Source: CBDHCC01 sp965219235 (GTDB lineage: Bacteria > Pseudomonadota > Alphaproteobacteria > Sphingomonadales > Sphingomonadaceae). Taken from it: 64,000 nt of DNA. The position numbers and the translations under genes were made by a program. Below are positions 12,001 through 16,040 of this stretch, in pieces (the stretch's first letter is position 1; the number at the start of each line of letters is the position of its first letter). The stretch covers positions 2,542,001 to 2,606,000 of the forward strand of contig OZ244721.1 of assembly GCA_965219235.1 (NCBI GenBank). Reading direction: 5' to 3'. The notes beneath the pieces are model-generated. The model did no database searches and was not told where the DNA came from. It saw nothing but the letters and a program-made list of their open reading frames with translations.

Positions 12001-14161
12001 TCATCGCCAGCACCGAGTTGAACGTGCCGGCGACCGCCTCCGCCATGCCCTTGGCGGCGTCGCGCGATCCGCCCTTGCGGGCGTAGTCGTTCGCGACCAC
12101 GAAGCTGCCTGAGGTGGAGTCCCACTGCACGTCCGCGCCGGAGCGCGGGGTGCCGCCGAAGACGGAGCCGATGAGGCCGCCGAGGAGGAACCCGGCGAAA
12201 GCACCGAAGGCGGCACCAAGAGGACCAGCCAGGGCACCCAACTGGAGGCCGGCAAGCGTCGCCGAACTTCCTGTTCCAGCCACCAGCAGGGTGGTGGCGC
12301 CAAGAGTGCCGAGACTACTTCCTATGGCAGAGCCTAGCTGCCCGCCTATGGTGTCGAAGGAATGGATGGCACTGGCGAGCTTGGTTCCCAAGAAGGATCC
12401 GACTGCGGTGCCTACGGCTGTCAGATTGAGGTCTCTAAATGGATTAAGGTTGGGATTGGCGACAATATTGCTGACGATCTGATTGATCACAGCCCCACCG
12501 GCCGTGTTCACCGCCTCTCCCAAAAGCCCGTTCACGCCCAGGGCATGAACCAGCTCGGCAGTTAGAAACGACGATACGGCTCCCAGACCTGCGCTTTGCA
12601 GGTTGGTGAGAAGTTCTGGGCCAGTGGTCGCAAAGGCGTCTTCAATGGCTTTGGTAGGCGATTGATTGCCTAAGACACCATCAAGCACATCTCCAAGATT
12701 GTCCCCTACGGTCTTTAGTAAAGCCGAGCTTACAATACCAGTCAGCACATCTCCTTTAGCCAAATAGTACCCCAGTTGCTGACCCAAAACAGCACCAGCA
12801 TCAGAGAATCCAATTGGAATCGGATTCCCATTCTTATCATTGATCTTGATGTCAGTATTGACAGCTCGTCCACCAGAGTAAGTGGTTTCAACAGTCGTTC
12901 CAGGCCGGGTCCATAGACCTTGATCATTAGAATAATAACCATCTTTAGCTCTAGAGCGGACAACTACTGGGACATTATCTACAATGCTGACATCAAGTTC
13001 CACTATGCGAGAGTGCGAGTCGATCACCACACTTTCCGGTACCAGTCCAGGGATACTAGATTGGAACACGGAGGCTACACGGCGGAGCCTATTTGGGAGC
13101 ACCGCACCCGTTCGTGGATCCACTTGGGGCAAATAACCTTGCCTTGGTAGTCTCGAAGTTATGGTAACGGAATTATCGGTCCTCCTACGTGCGGTAACGA
13201 CAATCTCCTCCGCTGCGTCATCACTGATGCCGTAGAATGCCGCGACAGCAGAAACAGCGTCGGGTCGTAGACTAGGATCGTTATAAATAGCTTTGTCATT
13301 GTTGTTACTGTTCAGAAGGGACGCTATGTAGCTTTCAATAGCATGCGCTGTACGTGGCATTGTTTCACTCACACCGTCGTTCAATTCGACGGGTCCTCTT
13401 CCCGCTAAGCGCACTCCTTGAATTGAGACTAACACGCCCTCAGGAACCAAGTCGCTATCGTTGTTGAAGTGGGTAAACGGAACATCTAACTCAATTCTAT
13501 CAAGTTCAATTAATAAGCGTCTAAAATAAGGAACAGACTTGCTTTCAATTAGAAGATTGCCAGATGCTTGAAAGTTTATACCATAGCTTCCGAAGGTATT
13601 TACAGTTACTATCCTGTTTAGAAATCCTAAAAGTGAGGCCTCTGCAGATAGTAGTTGTACAGTCTGGCCTCCAAGAGAATGCCCCGAAAGATCGAAGTAA
13701 GAAGCAGGATAGTCTGTACTTAATTTTAAAAACAAATCACGGATGGGAACGTAGTTTTCATCATTAAATCCAACTCCATTCGTGTATCGCATAGTTCTTC
13801 CAAGCTCACCAGGCCCGAAAGGAACAAAACTTCCATCGCTAACGCCAGCTACTCCTAGCTGAATAGAATTGTTAGATAGATTTAAAAAAGCGATAGCGTC
13901 AGGACCGACTTTACCAGCATCTGTACCTAAATAGCCAACTACTTTGTAATTTCTTGCAAAACTATCAATCTCATTGGAAGGAATGATAGCTTCAATCCCC
14001 GGCATTCTTCTAAGAGCATTTGCTAAGTCAACACCCGTCATATTTTTACTAAATCTAAAGGTATTATCTAGGTTTTTAACATGATAGGCTAAAGCGGCAA
14101 TGCGCGCAGAATTCACATAATCGCGAGCGTACAGAGGTTTCGGATTAGATTCGTTGCCCAT
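1..14161 (-). CDS. Giant RTX / cadherin-like type I secretion substrate with N-terminal lipase-like domain (partial, 3' end outside window)
   Basis: An uninterrupted frame gives at least 4,720 residues. The ATG lies 8 bp after the upstream stop and has an AGGA ribosome site. Order: lipase-like domain (1-300; GHSLGG with Ser162, Asp235/237 in NDSDLVP, His273 in HAIESY); a TonB-box-like EIVVTARRR (319-327); glycine-rich hydrophobic segments (455-670); RTX blocks separated by calcium-binding-related domains; a Pro-rich linker near 1720; cadherin-like repeats rich in DVNEAPT; another RTX block; two tandem jelly-roll-like modules; more cadherin-like repeats. RTX repeats bind calcium and fold outside the cell, and hlyB and hlyD lie just upstream, so this is surely their substrate. 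The C-terminal secretion signal would lie beyond the left edge. The first ~600 residues are AT-rich, unlike the rest. An adhesin carrying an enzymatic head is the favoured reading; the lipase substrate is unknown. Confidence 0.9.
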   Translation of the reverse strand, partial: MGNESNPKPLYARDYVNSARIAALAYHVKNLDNTFRFSKNMTGVDLANALRRMPGIEAIIPSNEIDSFARNYKVVGYLGTDAGKVGPDAIAFLNLSNNSIQLGVAGVSDGSFVPFGPGELGRTMRYTNGVGFNDENYVPIRDLFLKLSTDYPASYFDLSGHSLGGQTVQLLSAEASLLGFLNRIVTVNTFGSYGINFQASGNLLIESKSVPYFRRLLIELDRIELDVPFTHFNNDSDLVPEGVLVSIQGVRLAGRGPVELNDGVSETMPRTAHAIESYIASLLNSNNNDKAIYNDPSLRPDAVSAVAAFYGISDDAAEEIVVTARRRTDNSVTITSRLPRQGYLPQVDPRTGAVLPNRLRRVASVFQSSIPGLVPESVVIDSHSRIVELDVSIVDNVPVVVRSRAKDGYYSNDQGLWTRPGTTVETTYSGGRAVNTDIKINDKNGNPIPIGFSDAGAVLGQQLGYYLAKGDVLTGIVSSALLKTVGDNLGDVLDGVLGNQSPTKAIEDAFATTGPELLTNLQSAGLGAVSSFLTAELVHALGVNGLLGEAVNTAGGAVINQIVSNIVANPNLNPFRDLNLTAVGTAVGSFLGTKLASAIHSFDTIGGQLGSAIGSSLGTLGATTLLVAGTGSSATLAGLQLGALAGPLGAAFGAFAGFLLGGLIGSVFGGTPRSGADVQWDSTSGSFVVANDYARKGGSRDAAKGMAEAVAGTFNSVLAMTGGALIAPQAVQAGNYGMRKKDYVYRPRSTTDKDAITQRFNGKDGAERLIGYGVYQGLTDPDFQIAGGDVYAKRALYNTFTMGGVDPNHFDSAVLLGNLATAQRYETYLANSTSINALIAAEPDSVFTAEWAIVFARAVELGLVKRHASDWYGGFGLLMEEAGVSAAEVEFGFDYDPFADRVSRLTALGPYVLGDAIDVAGQDSVEGTVGADTIDLSSGQLAAGLSVNGASLAATRAIDVAATVDGGEGDDVIRASDRGDNLIGGAGDDTLIGGRLDDWLIGGEGNDRLFAGRVAHGGVDAAAALAADGGGGNYLDGGDGDDALYGSTGSDWLVGGDGADVLYGGAGGDILNAGAGNDGTAAAPAVQGGGGSDQYIFNRGDGQDVYYDDATGALPGATGDSISRAVRARTAGTLAKNWSGGGEFTIDGSTRGGEDAVSFGAGITMGDIVMTRSGTVTNPGMDLIIRVQTDDVWNPGDDQITVRDWFEGTRRIEWLRFANGEDIRIGDFVSFQIGTAGNDVLVGTNGNDFQYGGDGDDTLFGLAGDDFQVGGKGDDLVSGNDDNDIVLGGNDDDIVLGGLGNDLVSGDDGRDRVYGGGGNDIVVGGRGDDEIVGGAGDDVFRYERGDGRDTMFDEFAGSWEVVWTGDSRSGGYTNGYAVDQYGVVTKGAEVVNDGTKWIGQYDYNEQGGGKTLYRLIEPGPGASRVRNSGLDTLEFGVGIDIQDLAFRQEGSDLRIAILRSGAAAGAFADTVDQIRIVDWFAGAGVGRSIERFQFVNTGAQNAGEMNLMGGTDGDDTIVAAGGVSAWITGGAGDDTITGTALSDILNGSSGTDTLIGGGGVDVLYGGDGDDTLIGGAGADILIGGSGSDTASYAGANGVTVFLDATLGANTGEAAGDTFDSIENLTGSDGNDALYGDAGDNVLDGGRGSDTLYGGAGDDIYQLNADSGTDTIIDRVMAAPVAGGTGGAGGGGGDPDFYPEPDFRTGPNLLLHQLPDGGGPFPPPPSPPPPSPAPTTVEGDAGDDTIEVGTGLSLSDLSFVRVGGDLEVRVAAAAANKLVLRDFYLTPDARIENLVLADGLLARLGNIRLAGEAASAEADLLVGTVGGDTLSGLGGNDVLSGGDGDDTLAGGEGDDVLEGGAGADVLDGGGDTVTAGGTPGPDGNGDLVRYAGSKAGVSVNLATLALSGGDAQGDRIVVQNGVSSIENVMGSAHGDTLIGDGRANMLIGLAGDDVLDGGAGDDVLLGGDGVDAIFGGEGEDNIDAGEGNDVNVRGGGGNDLIAGGGGHDVLYGDAGDDTLDGGSGNDTLFGGDGSDMLGGGEGGDVLYGEAGDDRLSGGSGNDVLIGGAGADTLSGDAGDDVLYGEAGDDTYVFDANSGHDTIVDADGANRIVIAGVTQDQLWLTRAGDALRIGVIGGTATITVNGVFGGSPRSVIREITTAVSSLFLKSAGMDSYAGSLIEAMTNASPVAVTPATIADVPAAVAGLRDALWHAGGKAAPELADMTLATNEDTALGGTLAVVDHDENVAGFGVATQAAHGTVTIDPTTGAWIYNPAANYNGSDSFVLSVTDADNQTAVSTVTVEVAAVNDAPVWGVAPALAVDENAANGTVLATLVATDIDGDPVVYSITTVNSPFQISAAGVLSVRDGARLDSETAQSVGVTVRASDGMADTDTLLVVAVRNVNEAPTITSGTGSSYFTETGLGSKPADAGAVVATIGVADPDGTVPTLEFVSNPNNWFTIDQASRTVRFNPGLNFDFEWARAAGYAIADRDGNGRQEALVADVVVRATDGSLVSGNGLVQVLIEDVNEAPAITSGTIAAQLTETGLGANPADGGALVAKIDVVDPDGTDPILEFVPGSNAAGWFYIDQVAKEIRLNPGVNFDYETFRANGHALSDRDGNGALEALAAEIRVRATDGSLTSGESLIQVFVEDVNERPGNLDLKDSNRFSESVAGSAPHSGQLIARFEATDPDGTTPELVILSGNANNWFSVAPGGHLAFADWGVNFTGDWLRQTLGQHGQDSGFHSDVDGDGLKEIRVARLTLAARDAGGLQSDPFTYDVLIEDVNEAPTDIALAQPANVVEQDHAPRGVAVGGIVVGTLTAADPDLGEAGDTHVYSTADPKFEIVNGNQLFLRTGQALDYETALVEADTGRRYVDVPVTVADRPGREYSLSLTQLKRVYVSDAVDYHYGTIGADTLDGAAGVDEMYGSDGDDALYGRGGDDRLYGEVGDDTLDGGEGDDRLFGGEGDDRILGGAGRDTIYGEDGDDTLLGGAGDDVVLGGAGNDVLYGEDGADVLHGEDGGDTIVAGAGDDTLLGGAGNDTLYGQDGNDTIDGGDDNDSLVGGAGADTLIGGAGIDTAYYSGSTSAVSVNLASGTGVGGEAQGDTLSGIENLVGGSHADTLVGDAGSNWIAGGEGGDWLQGEAGDDGLFGQGGDDTLHGGDGDDQLDGGAGNDTLIGGTGNDVLNGGLGDDLLIGGAGDDRYVFLRGDGDDVVDQMGSTPDDKDIVGFTDVSRDNLWFMSVGDSIRIGVLGGTGLDSSVTLKDFRTASVTQTAQIRVVIARTDATIDLKIGELTTKLDRFAAALGYQVTTQAQFNALLANTTTVIDGLTFRQTWTNYWTSNTPAAIATSVPSIAAAEDQFAALPYDLTFSVTDDYDASNQLLERTVTAVAAAGSTTPMSSLMDVSVTWPSENGGNGTIAVRTRPNASGTGHVWIHTKDTGGLVSDRWVPVSVSAVADAPTVSASSPGGNAGAGIALAISPQLTDTDGSESISRIEIRGVPAGFGLLNDRDSITAGNNRGADGVWRLTPADLAGLRIVPPANWSRDLTGAASLLVRAVSTEASNGSEATSGDIPLAVRINGAPSSFPNQFDYASAFIWSAESRWLGGTTGPDGRVVDVLQTGQLDADNGGGVHSNGFQVDPSKAYKFTVYVRADSPADTLVYFGVAAGGYVENAHTGADDGNPYFMYPAQNTLTVGRWYRMEGYVLPRGAPLVETGAYGGIFDAVTGRKVADATTFRWNDAMPGTLVHSRFFNYYGSAQGFSTSWYDPVASEVPISNSFVDENTAPGAVVGILKVDDPDRIENNLFDLDRSYLLPNEHRWATGVTGPGGDPVTVLQTGQFDTENGGGAISSEFAIDPTKAYKYTVFVRADSVADTRVYFGVQPGSGASVENATTGADDGNPYFMYPVQNTLTVGRWYRFEGYVLPQGAPLVEAGVYGGVFDVETGRKVADANTFRWDAAMAGTTTQARFFDYYGSAQGFSTSWYQPVVEELPTFTQNGTSGFTVDSATGLVRLASSPDYEATANLPLSVTARDSGGLQSTVAFDVAVRNLNEAPTITSGTGSSYFTETGLGAKPADAGAVVATIGVADPDGTVPTLEFVSNPNNWFTIDQASRTVRFNPGLNFDFEWARAAGYAIADRDGNGRQEALVAAAVVRANDGSLVSDNGVIYVLIEDVNEAPTITSGTGWKHFTETGLGSNPANAGVVVATIGVADPDGTVPNLEFVSNPNNWFTIDQATKTIRFNPGLNFDYESFRNAGYGNADWNGNGILEVHVADVWVRATDGSLLSDNGLVQVFIEDVNETPTLSPGYTAAFLKETGTGPANGFAAADAGAVVATLATADPDGTVPTLEFVSNPNNWFYIDQATGTIRLNGGLNFDYEGLRNAGYGNADWSGNGILEVHVADVRVRATDGTLLSNEGLVQVFIEDAPEAPVNLRPDRVLSLPENSQGQYTGGFAWIVADDPEGQPLTYSLVDGLTGSGRFGLRSDGLLYTTGAYTNYEEVQQYTIRVRATDPTGLSVTRDLQVAVTDVNERPNTVVLEAQNVFAETLAGQAAHSGNLIARFTMADPDGPAPGLVILGGNQYGWFTTAYGNHLAFSPGVNFTSDWLRANAAALGIGAGHDSNGNGILEYRVASLTIAAQDAGGLQSDPFTYDVYIEDVNEAPTVAPTTLYVAENMPGAGITSVGSALTWSDPDITPAFRNVTWSLVGGDLGVFSIGRTDGQM
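1717..2033 (-). repeat. 317-bp internal direct repeat, copy 1
   Basis: By eye this segment matches 6658-6974 with only two base differences (C/A near 1951 and G/C near 2017). It encodes most of one cadherin-like repeat. The other copies of this repeat type in the gene are clearly more divergent. Confidence 0.9.
4560..5450 (-). repeat. RTX calcium-binding nonapeptide block E
   Basis: The longest RTX roll seen (about residues 2905-3200), lying between cadherin-like repeats. Repeats are close to the GGxGxDxLx consensus. The block exits through DDRYVFLRGDGDDVV. Confidence 0.9.
6658..6974 (-). repeat. 317-bp internal direct repeat, copy 2
   Basis: Near-identical partner of 1717-2033, 4,941 bp away in the same gene and orientation. 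Recent gene conversion or segmental duplication is the simplest explanation. Confidence 0.9.
7880..8720 (-). repeat. RTX calcium-binding nonapeptide block D
   Basis: A long RTX roll (about residues 1815-2095) with an inserted SIENVMGSAHG segment. It is followed by a DDTYVFDANSGHDTI exit strand and a calcium-binding-related domain. Confidence 0.9.
9165..9640 (-). repeat. RTX calcium-binding nonapeptide block C
   Basis: RTX nonapeptides (about residues 1508-1665) with an inserted TASYAGANGV strand-rich segment. A glycine-rich linker and then a Pro-rich linker near 8955-9010 follow. Confidence 0.88.
10140..10465 (-). repeat. RTX calcium-binding nonapeptide block B
   Basis: A second run of RTX nonapeptides (about residues 1235-1340), including GGDGDDTLFG and several GGNDDDIVLG variants. 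It ends in VFRYERGDG, a usual exit from an RTX roll. Confidence 0.9.
10930..11275 (-). repeat. RTX calcium-binding nonapeptide block A
   Basis: Tandem GGxGxDxLx-type nonapeptides in the giant protein (roughly residues 960-1080), for example GGEGDDVI and GGAGDDTL. It is the first block after the N-terminal region and is followed by a calcium-binding-related domain. Confidence 0.9.
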
Positions 14162-14600
14162 CTGGAATCCTATCTAAAGTACAATTCTGGAAAACGAGAT
14201 ACACAATCAATACCAACACTTGCACCACCTACGTCAACAAGATCAGTGAAATCTATCAGCCTAGCAACCACATGGCCGGACTTCATAATGTAGACATTTT
14301 CCTGAGTTAGTCCTTCAGGAGTGGCACGAGAATACTTCAATTCCTCACCAAACATAAAAGTAAAATCTTGAAAGCTGTCAAGGTTGAGACTGCGATTGTT
14401 ATTCTCTTTTGAACTTGCTCTATCTTTTAGCTTTGAGACATATTCTTCCCATGCAGCGGTATCGAAAACTTCAACCTTTGCATGAGCTTTGCACACTTCT
14501 TCATGCTTTAATTGTTTTTCTTCCACGCTGCATCCTTCTATACCTAGACTACTCATGATTACTCCCGCCACACCCCATATAAGCCCACTTTCAAAAAAGA
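12300..14600. other. AT-rich island inside the type I secretion operon
   Basis: Base composition drops sharply between about 12300 and 14600 compared with the GC-rich DNA on both sides. The right boundary coincides with the hlyD stop codon. The left boundary falls inside the giant gene, in the glycine-rich hydrophobic segment. The island contains all of the small gene at 14170-14610 except its first few codons, and roughly the first 600 codons of the giant gene. Codon use is also different, with many ATT, AAA, TTA and AGA codons. I infer horizontal acquisition or module exchange. No transposase, tRNA or direct repeat marking its ends was found. Confidence 0.8.
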
Positions 14601-14610
14601 TCCCCCTCAC
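14170..14610 (-). CDS. Small AT-rich protein, candidate lipoprotein or partner of the giant lipase-RTX protein
   Basis: I do not recognise this 146-residue protein. The chosen GTG start overlaps the hlyD stop in a GTGA, so translation is probably coupled; the next candidate is an internal ATG at residue 19. The stop lies 8 bp before the giant gene. The N-terminus has a hydrophobic stretch (GLIWGVAGVIMSSLG) ending at Cys27 in IEGC. This resembles a lipoprotein signal, but Glu at -2 is unusual and Glu7 precedes the hydrophobic run. The rest is charged and soluble-looking, with Lys/Glu-rich helices then a strand-rich C-terminus. Codon use is AT-rich like the adjacent lipase module and unlike hlyB and hlyD, so the two probably arrived together. 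An immunity-like, inhibitor or chaperone role is inference only. Confidence 0.7.
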   Translation of the reverse strand: MRGIFFESGLIWGVAGVIMSSLGIEGCSVEEKQLKHEEVCKAHAKVEVFDTAAWEEYVSKLKDRASSKENNNRSLNLDSFQDFTFMFGEELKYSRATPEGLTQENVYIMKSGHVVARLIDFTDLVDVGGASVGIDCVSRFPELYFR

Positions 14611-16028
14611 CGCTCCCGCCCCGCTTCTCTCACCCGCCGTTCGATCGGGCTGAGCAGATAGTCGATGACGCGGCGCTCGTCCGTCCGGATCTCGGCGGTG
14701 GCGGCCATCCCCGGGGTGACCTCCACACCGGCGGCGCGGGAGTCGGCCGACGGCTCCTCGACCGACACGTGCGCCACGTAGACCGGCCCGAGCTTCTCGT
14801 CCTGCACGGCGTCGCGGCTGATCGAGACCAGCCGGCCCTTCAGCGTGCCGTAGCGCGTGAACGGAAAGGCCTCCAGCTTCACCGTCACCGCCTGTCCCAC
14901 CCGCACGAAGCCGATGTCGCGGTTGAGCACCTGCGCCTCCACCTCCAGCTCCGAGCCGCCGGGCACCACCACCAGGATCGGATCGGCGGGCTTCAGCACC
15001 GCGCCCTCGGTGTAGACCGCCAGCTGCTGCACCGTGCCGTCCACCGGCGCCCGGATCACCTGCAGCCCGGCGCGCTGGTCGGCCTTGGTCAGCTCCTCGC
15101 TCGCCAGCCGGATGTCCGCCTCCGCCTTGGCGAGATCGCCCAGCACCTCCCGCTCGGCCTCGGAGCGCGCCTGCGCGATCTGGGCGTCCACCCCGGCGAT
15201 CGTCGCCTGGGCGCGCTCCGCGTTCGCGGTCTGCACCGCGATCTGCCGCTCGTGATCCACCTGCTGCTGGTCGATCTCCAGCTGCCCCATCTTCGACGCG
15301 AAGCCCTTCGCCACCAGCTGGCGCCGCCTGTCGGCGCGCTCCGCCAGGAACGGCAGCGTCGCGCGCAGCCGGGCGGCGTCGGCCCGCGCGGCGTCCCGGC
15401 TGGCATCCGCCTCGGCCGCCTGCCCGCGCAGCGCCGCCACCTTCGACCGCAGCTCGGCGAGGCGGGACGCGATCAGCGCCCGCTGGGTGGCGGCGACCTC
15501 GTCCGGCAGACCCCCGGGCGTCGCGAACACCGCCGCCTCGCCCGCGAGGCCCGCGAGCAGCGCGCGCGACCGGGCCGCGTCCACCTGCGCGGTCTGCAGC
15601 GTCGCCATCGCCTGCGCGCGGTCCGCGCCGCTGTTGGTCGAATCGAGGGTGACGAGCGGCTGCCCGCGGGTCACCGCCTGCCCGTCGCGCACGTGGATCG
15701 CCCGCACCACCCCGCCCTCGGCCGACTGGACGAGCTTGTTGCGGCCCACCGTGATCACCTTGCCCGGCGCCACCGCCACGACATCGATGCGCGCGACGAA
15801 GGACCAGAGCAGCGCCAGCCCCAGAAAGATCATCAGCGTCCAGAGAACGATCCGGCCGAGCGGGTTGGGCGGGGTCTCGACGACCTCCAGCGCGGCGGGC
15901 AGGAAGTCGGTCTCGGTCCAGCCCCGCCGGGTGCGCAGGCGCTCGGTCTCGATCGCCCAGCTGTCGCGCAGCACGCGCCAGTGGCGTCGCCAGATGCCAG
16001 CCGGTGCTTCGGCAGTCGCTGAGACCAC
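14607..16028 (-). CDS. hlyD: HlyD-family type I secretion periplasmic adaptor
   Basis: The 473-residue membrane-fusion protein links the inner-membrane ABC exporter to a TolC-type outer-membrane channel. A short cytoplasmic N-terminus is followed by one transmembrane segment (about 57-79), a biotinyl-lipoyl-like strand region (GKVITVGRNKLVQS), a long alanine-rich coiled coil (about 150-310), the returning lipoyl half (VIRAPVDGTVQQL) and a C-terminal beta-barrel. Length is normal for the family. It starts 12 bp after hlyB, and its stop overlaps the start of the next small gene. No tolC homologue lies in the window, so the outer-membrane partner must be encoded elsewhere. Confidence 0.95.
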   Translation of the reverse strand: MVSATAEAPAGIWRRHWRVLRDSWAIETERLRTRRGWTETDFLPAALEVVETPPNPLGRIVLWTLMIFLGLALLWSFVARIDVVAVAPGKVITVGRNKLVQSAEGGVVRAIHVRDGQAVTRGQPLVTLDSTNSGADRAQAMATLQTAQVDAARSRALLAGLAGEAAVFATPGGLPDEVAATQRALIASRLAELRSKVAALRGQAAEADASRDAARADAARLRATLPFLAERADRRRQLVAKGFASKMGQLEIDQQQVDHERQIAVQTANAERAQATIAGVDAQIAQARSEAEREVLGDLAKAEADIRLASEELTKADQRAGLQVIRAPVDGTVQQLAVYTEGAVLKPADPILVVVPGGSELEVEAQVLNRDIGFVRVGQAVTVKLEAFPFTRYGTLKGRLVSISRDAVQDEKLGPVYVAHVSVEEPSADSRAAGVEVTPGMAATAEIRTDERRVIDYLLSPIERRVREAGRER

Positions 16029-16040
16029 GACCCTGACCCT

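Noticed and set aside
12742..13150. Short open frames on both strands in the AT-rich island
   Set aside because: They overlap the giant gene's N-terminal frame, which is continuous here, and have no family features or good ribosome sites.
12300..14600. AT-rich island as an insertion sequence or prophage fragment
   Set aside because: No transposase, integrase, terminal inverted repeat or target duplication; it is open reading frame continuous with the GC-rich gene.
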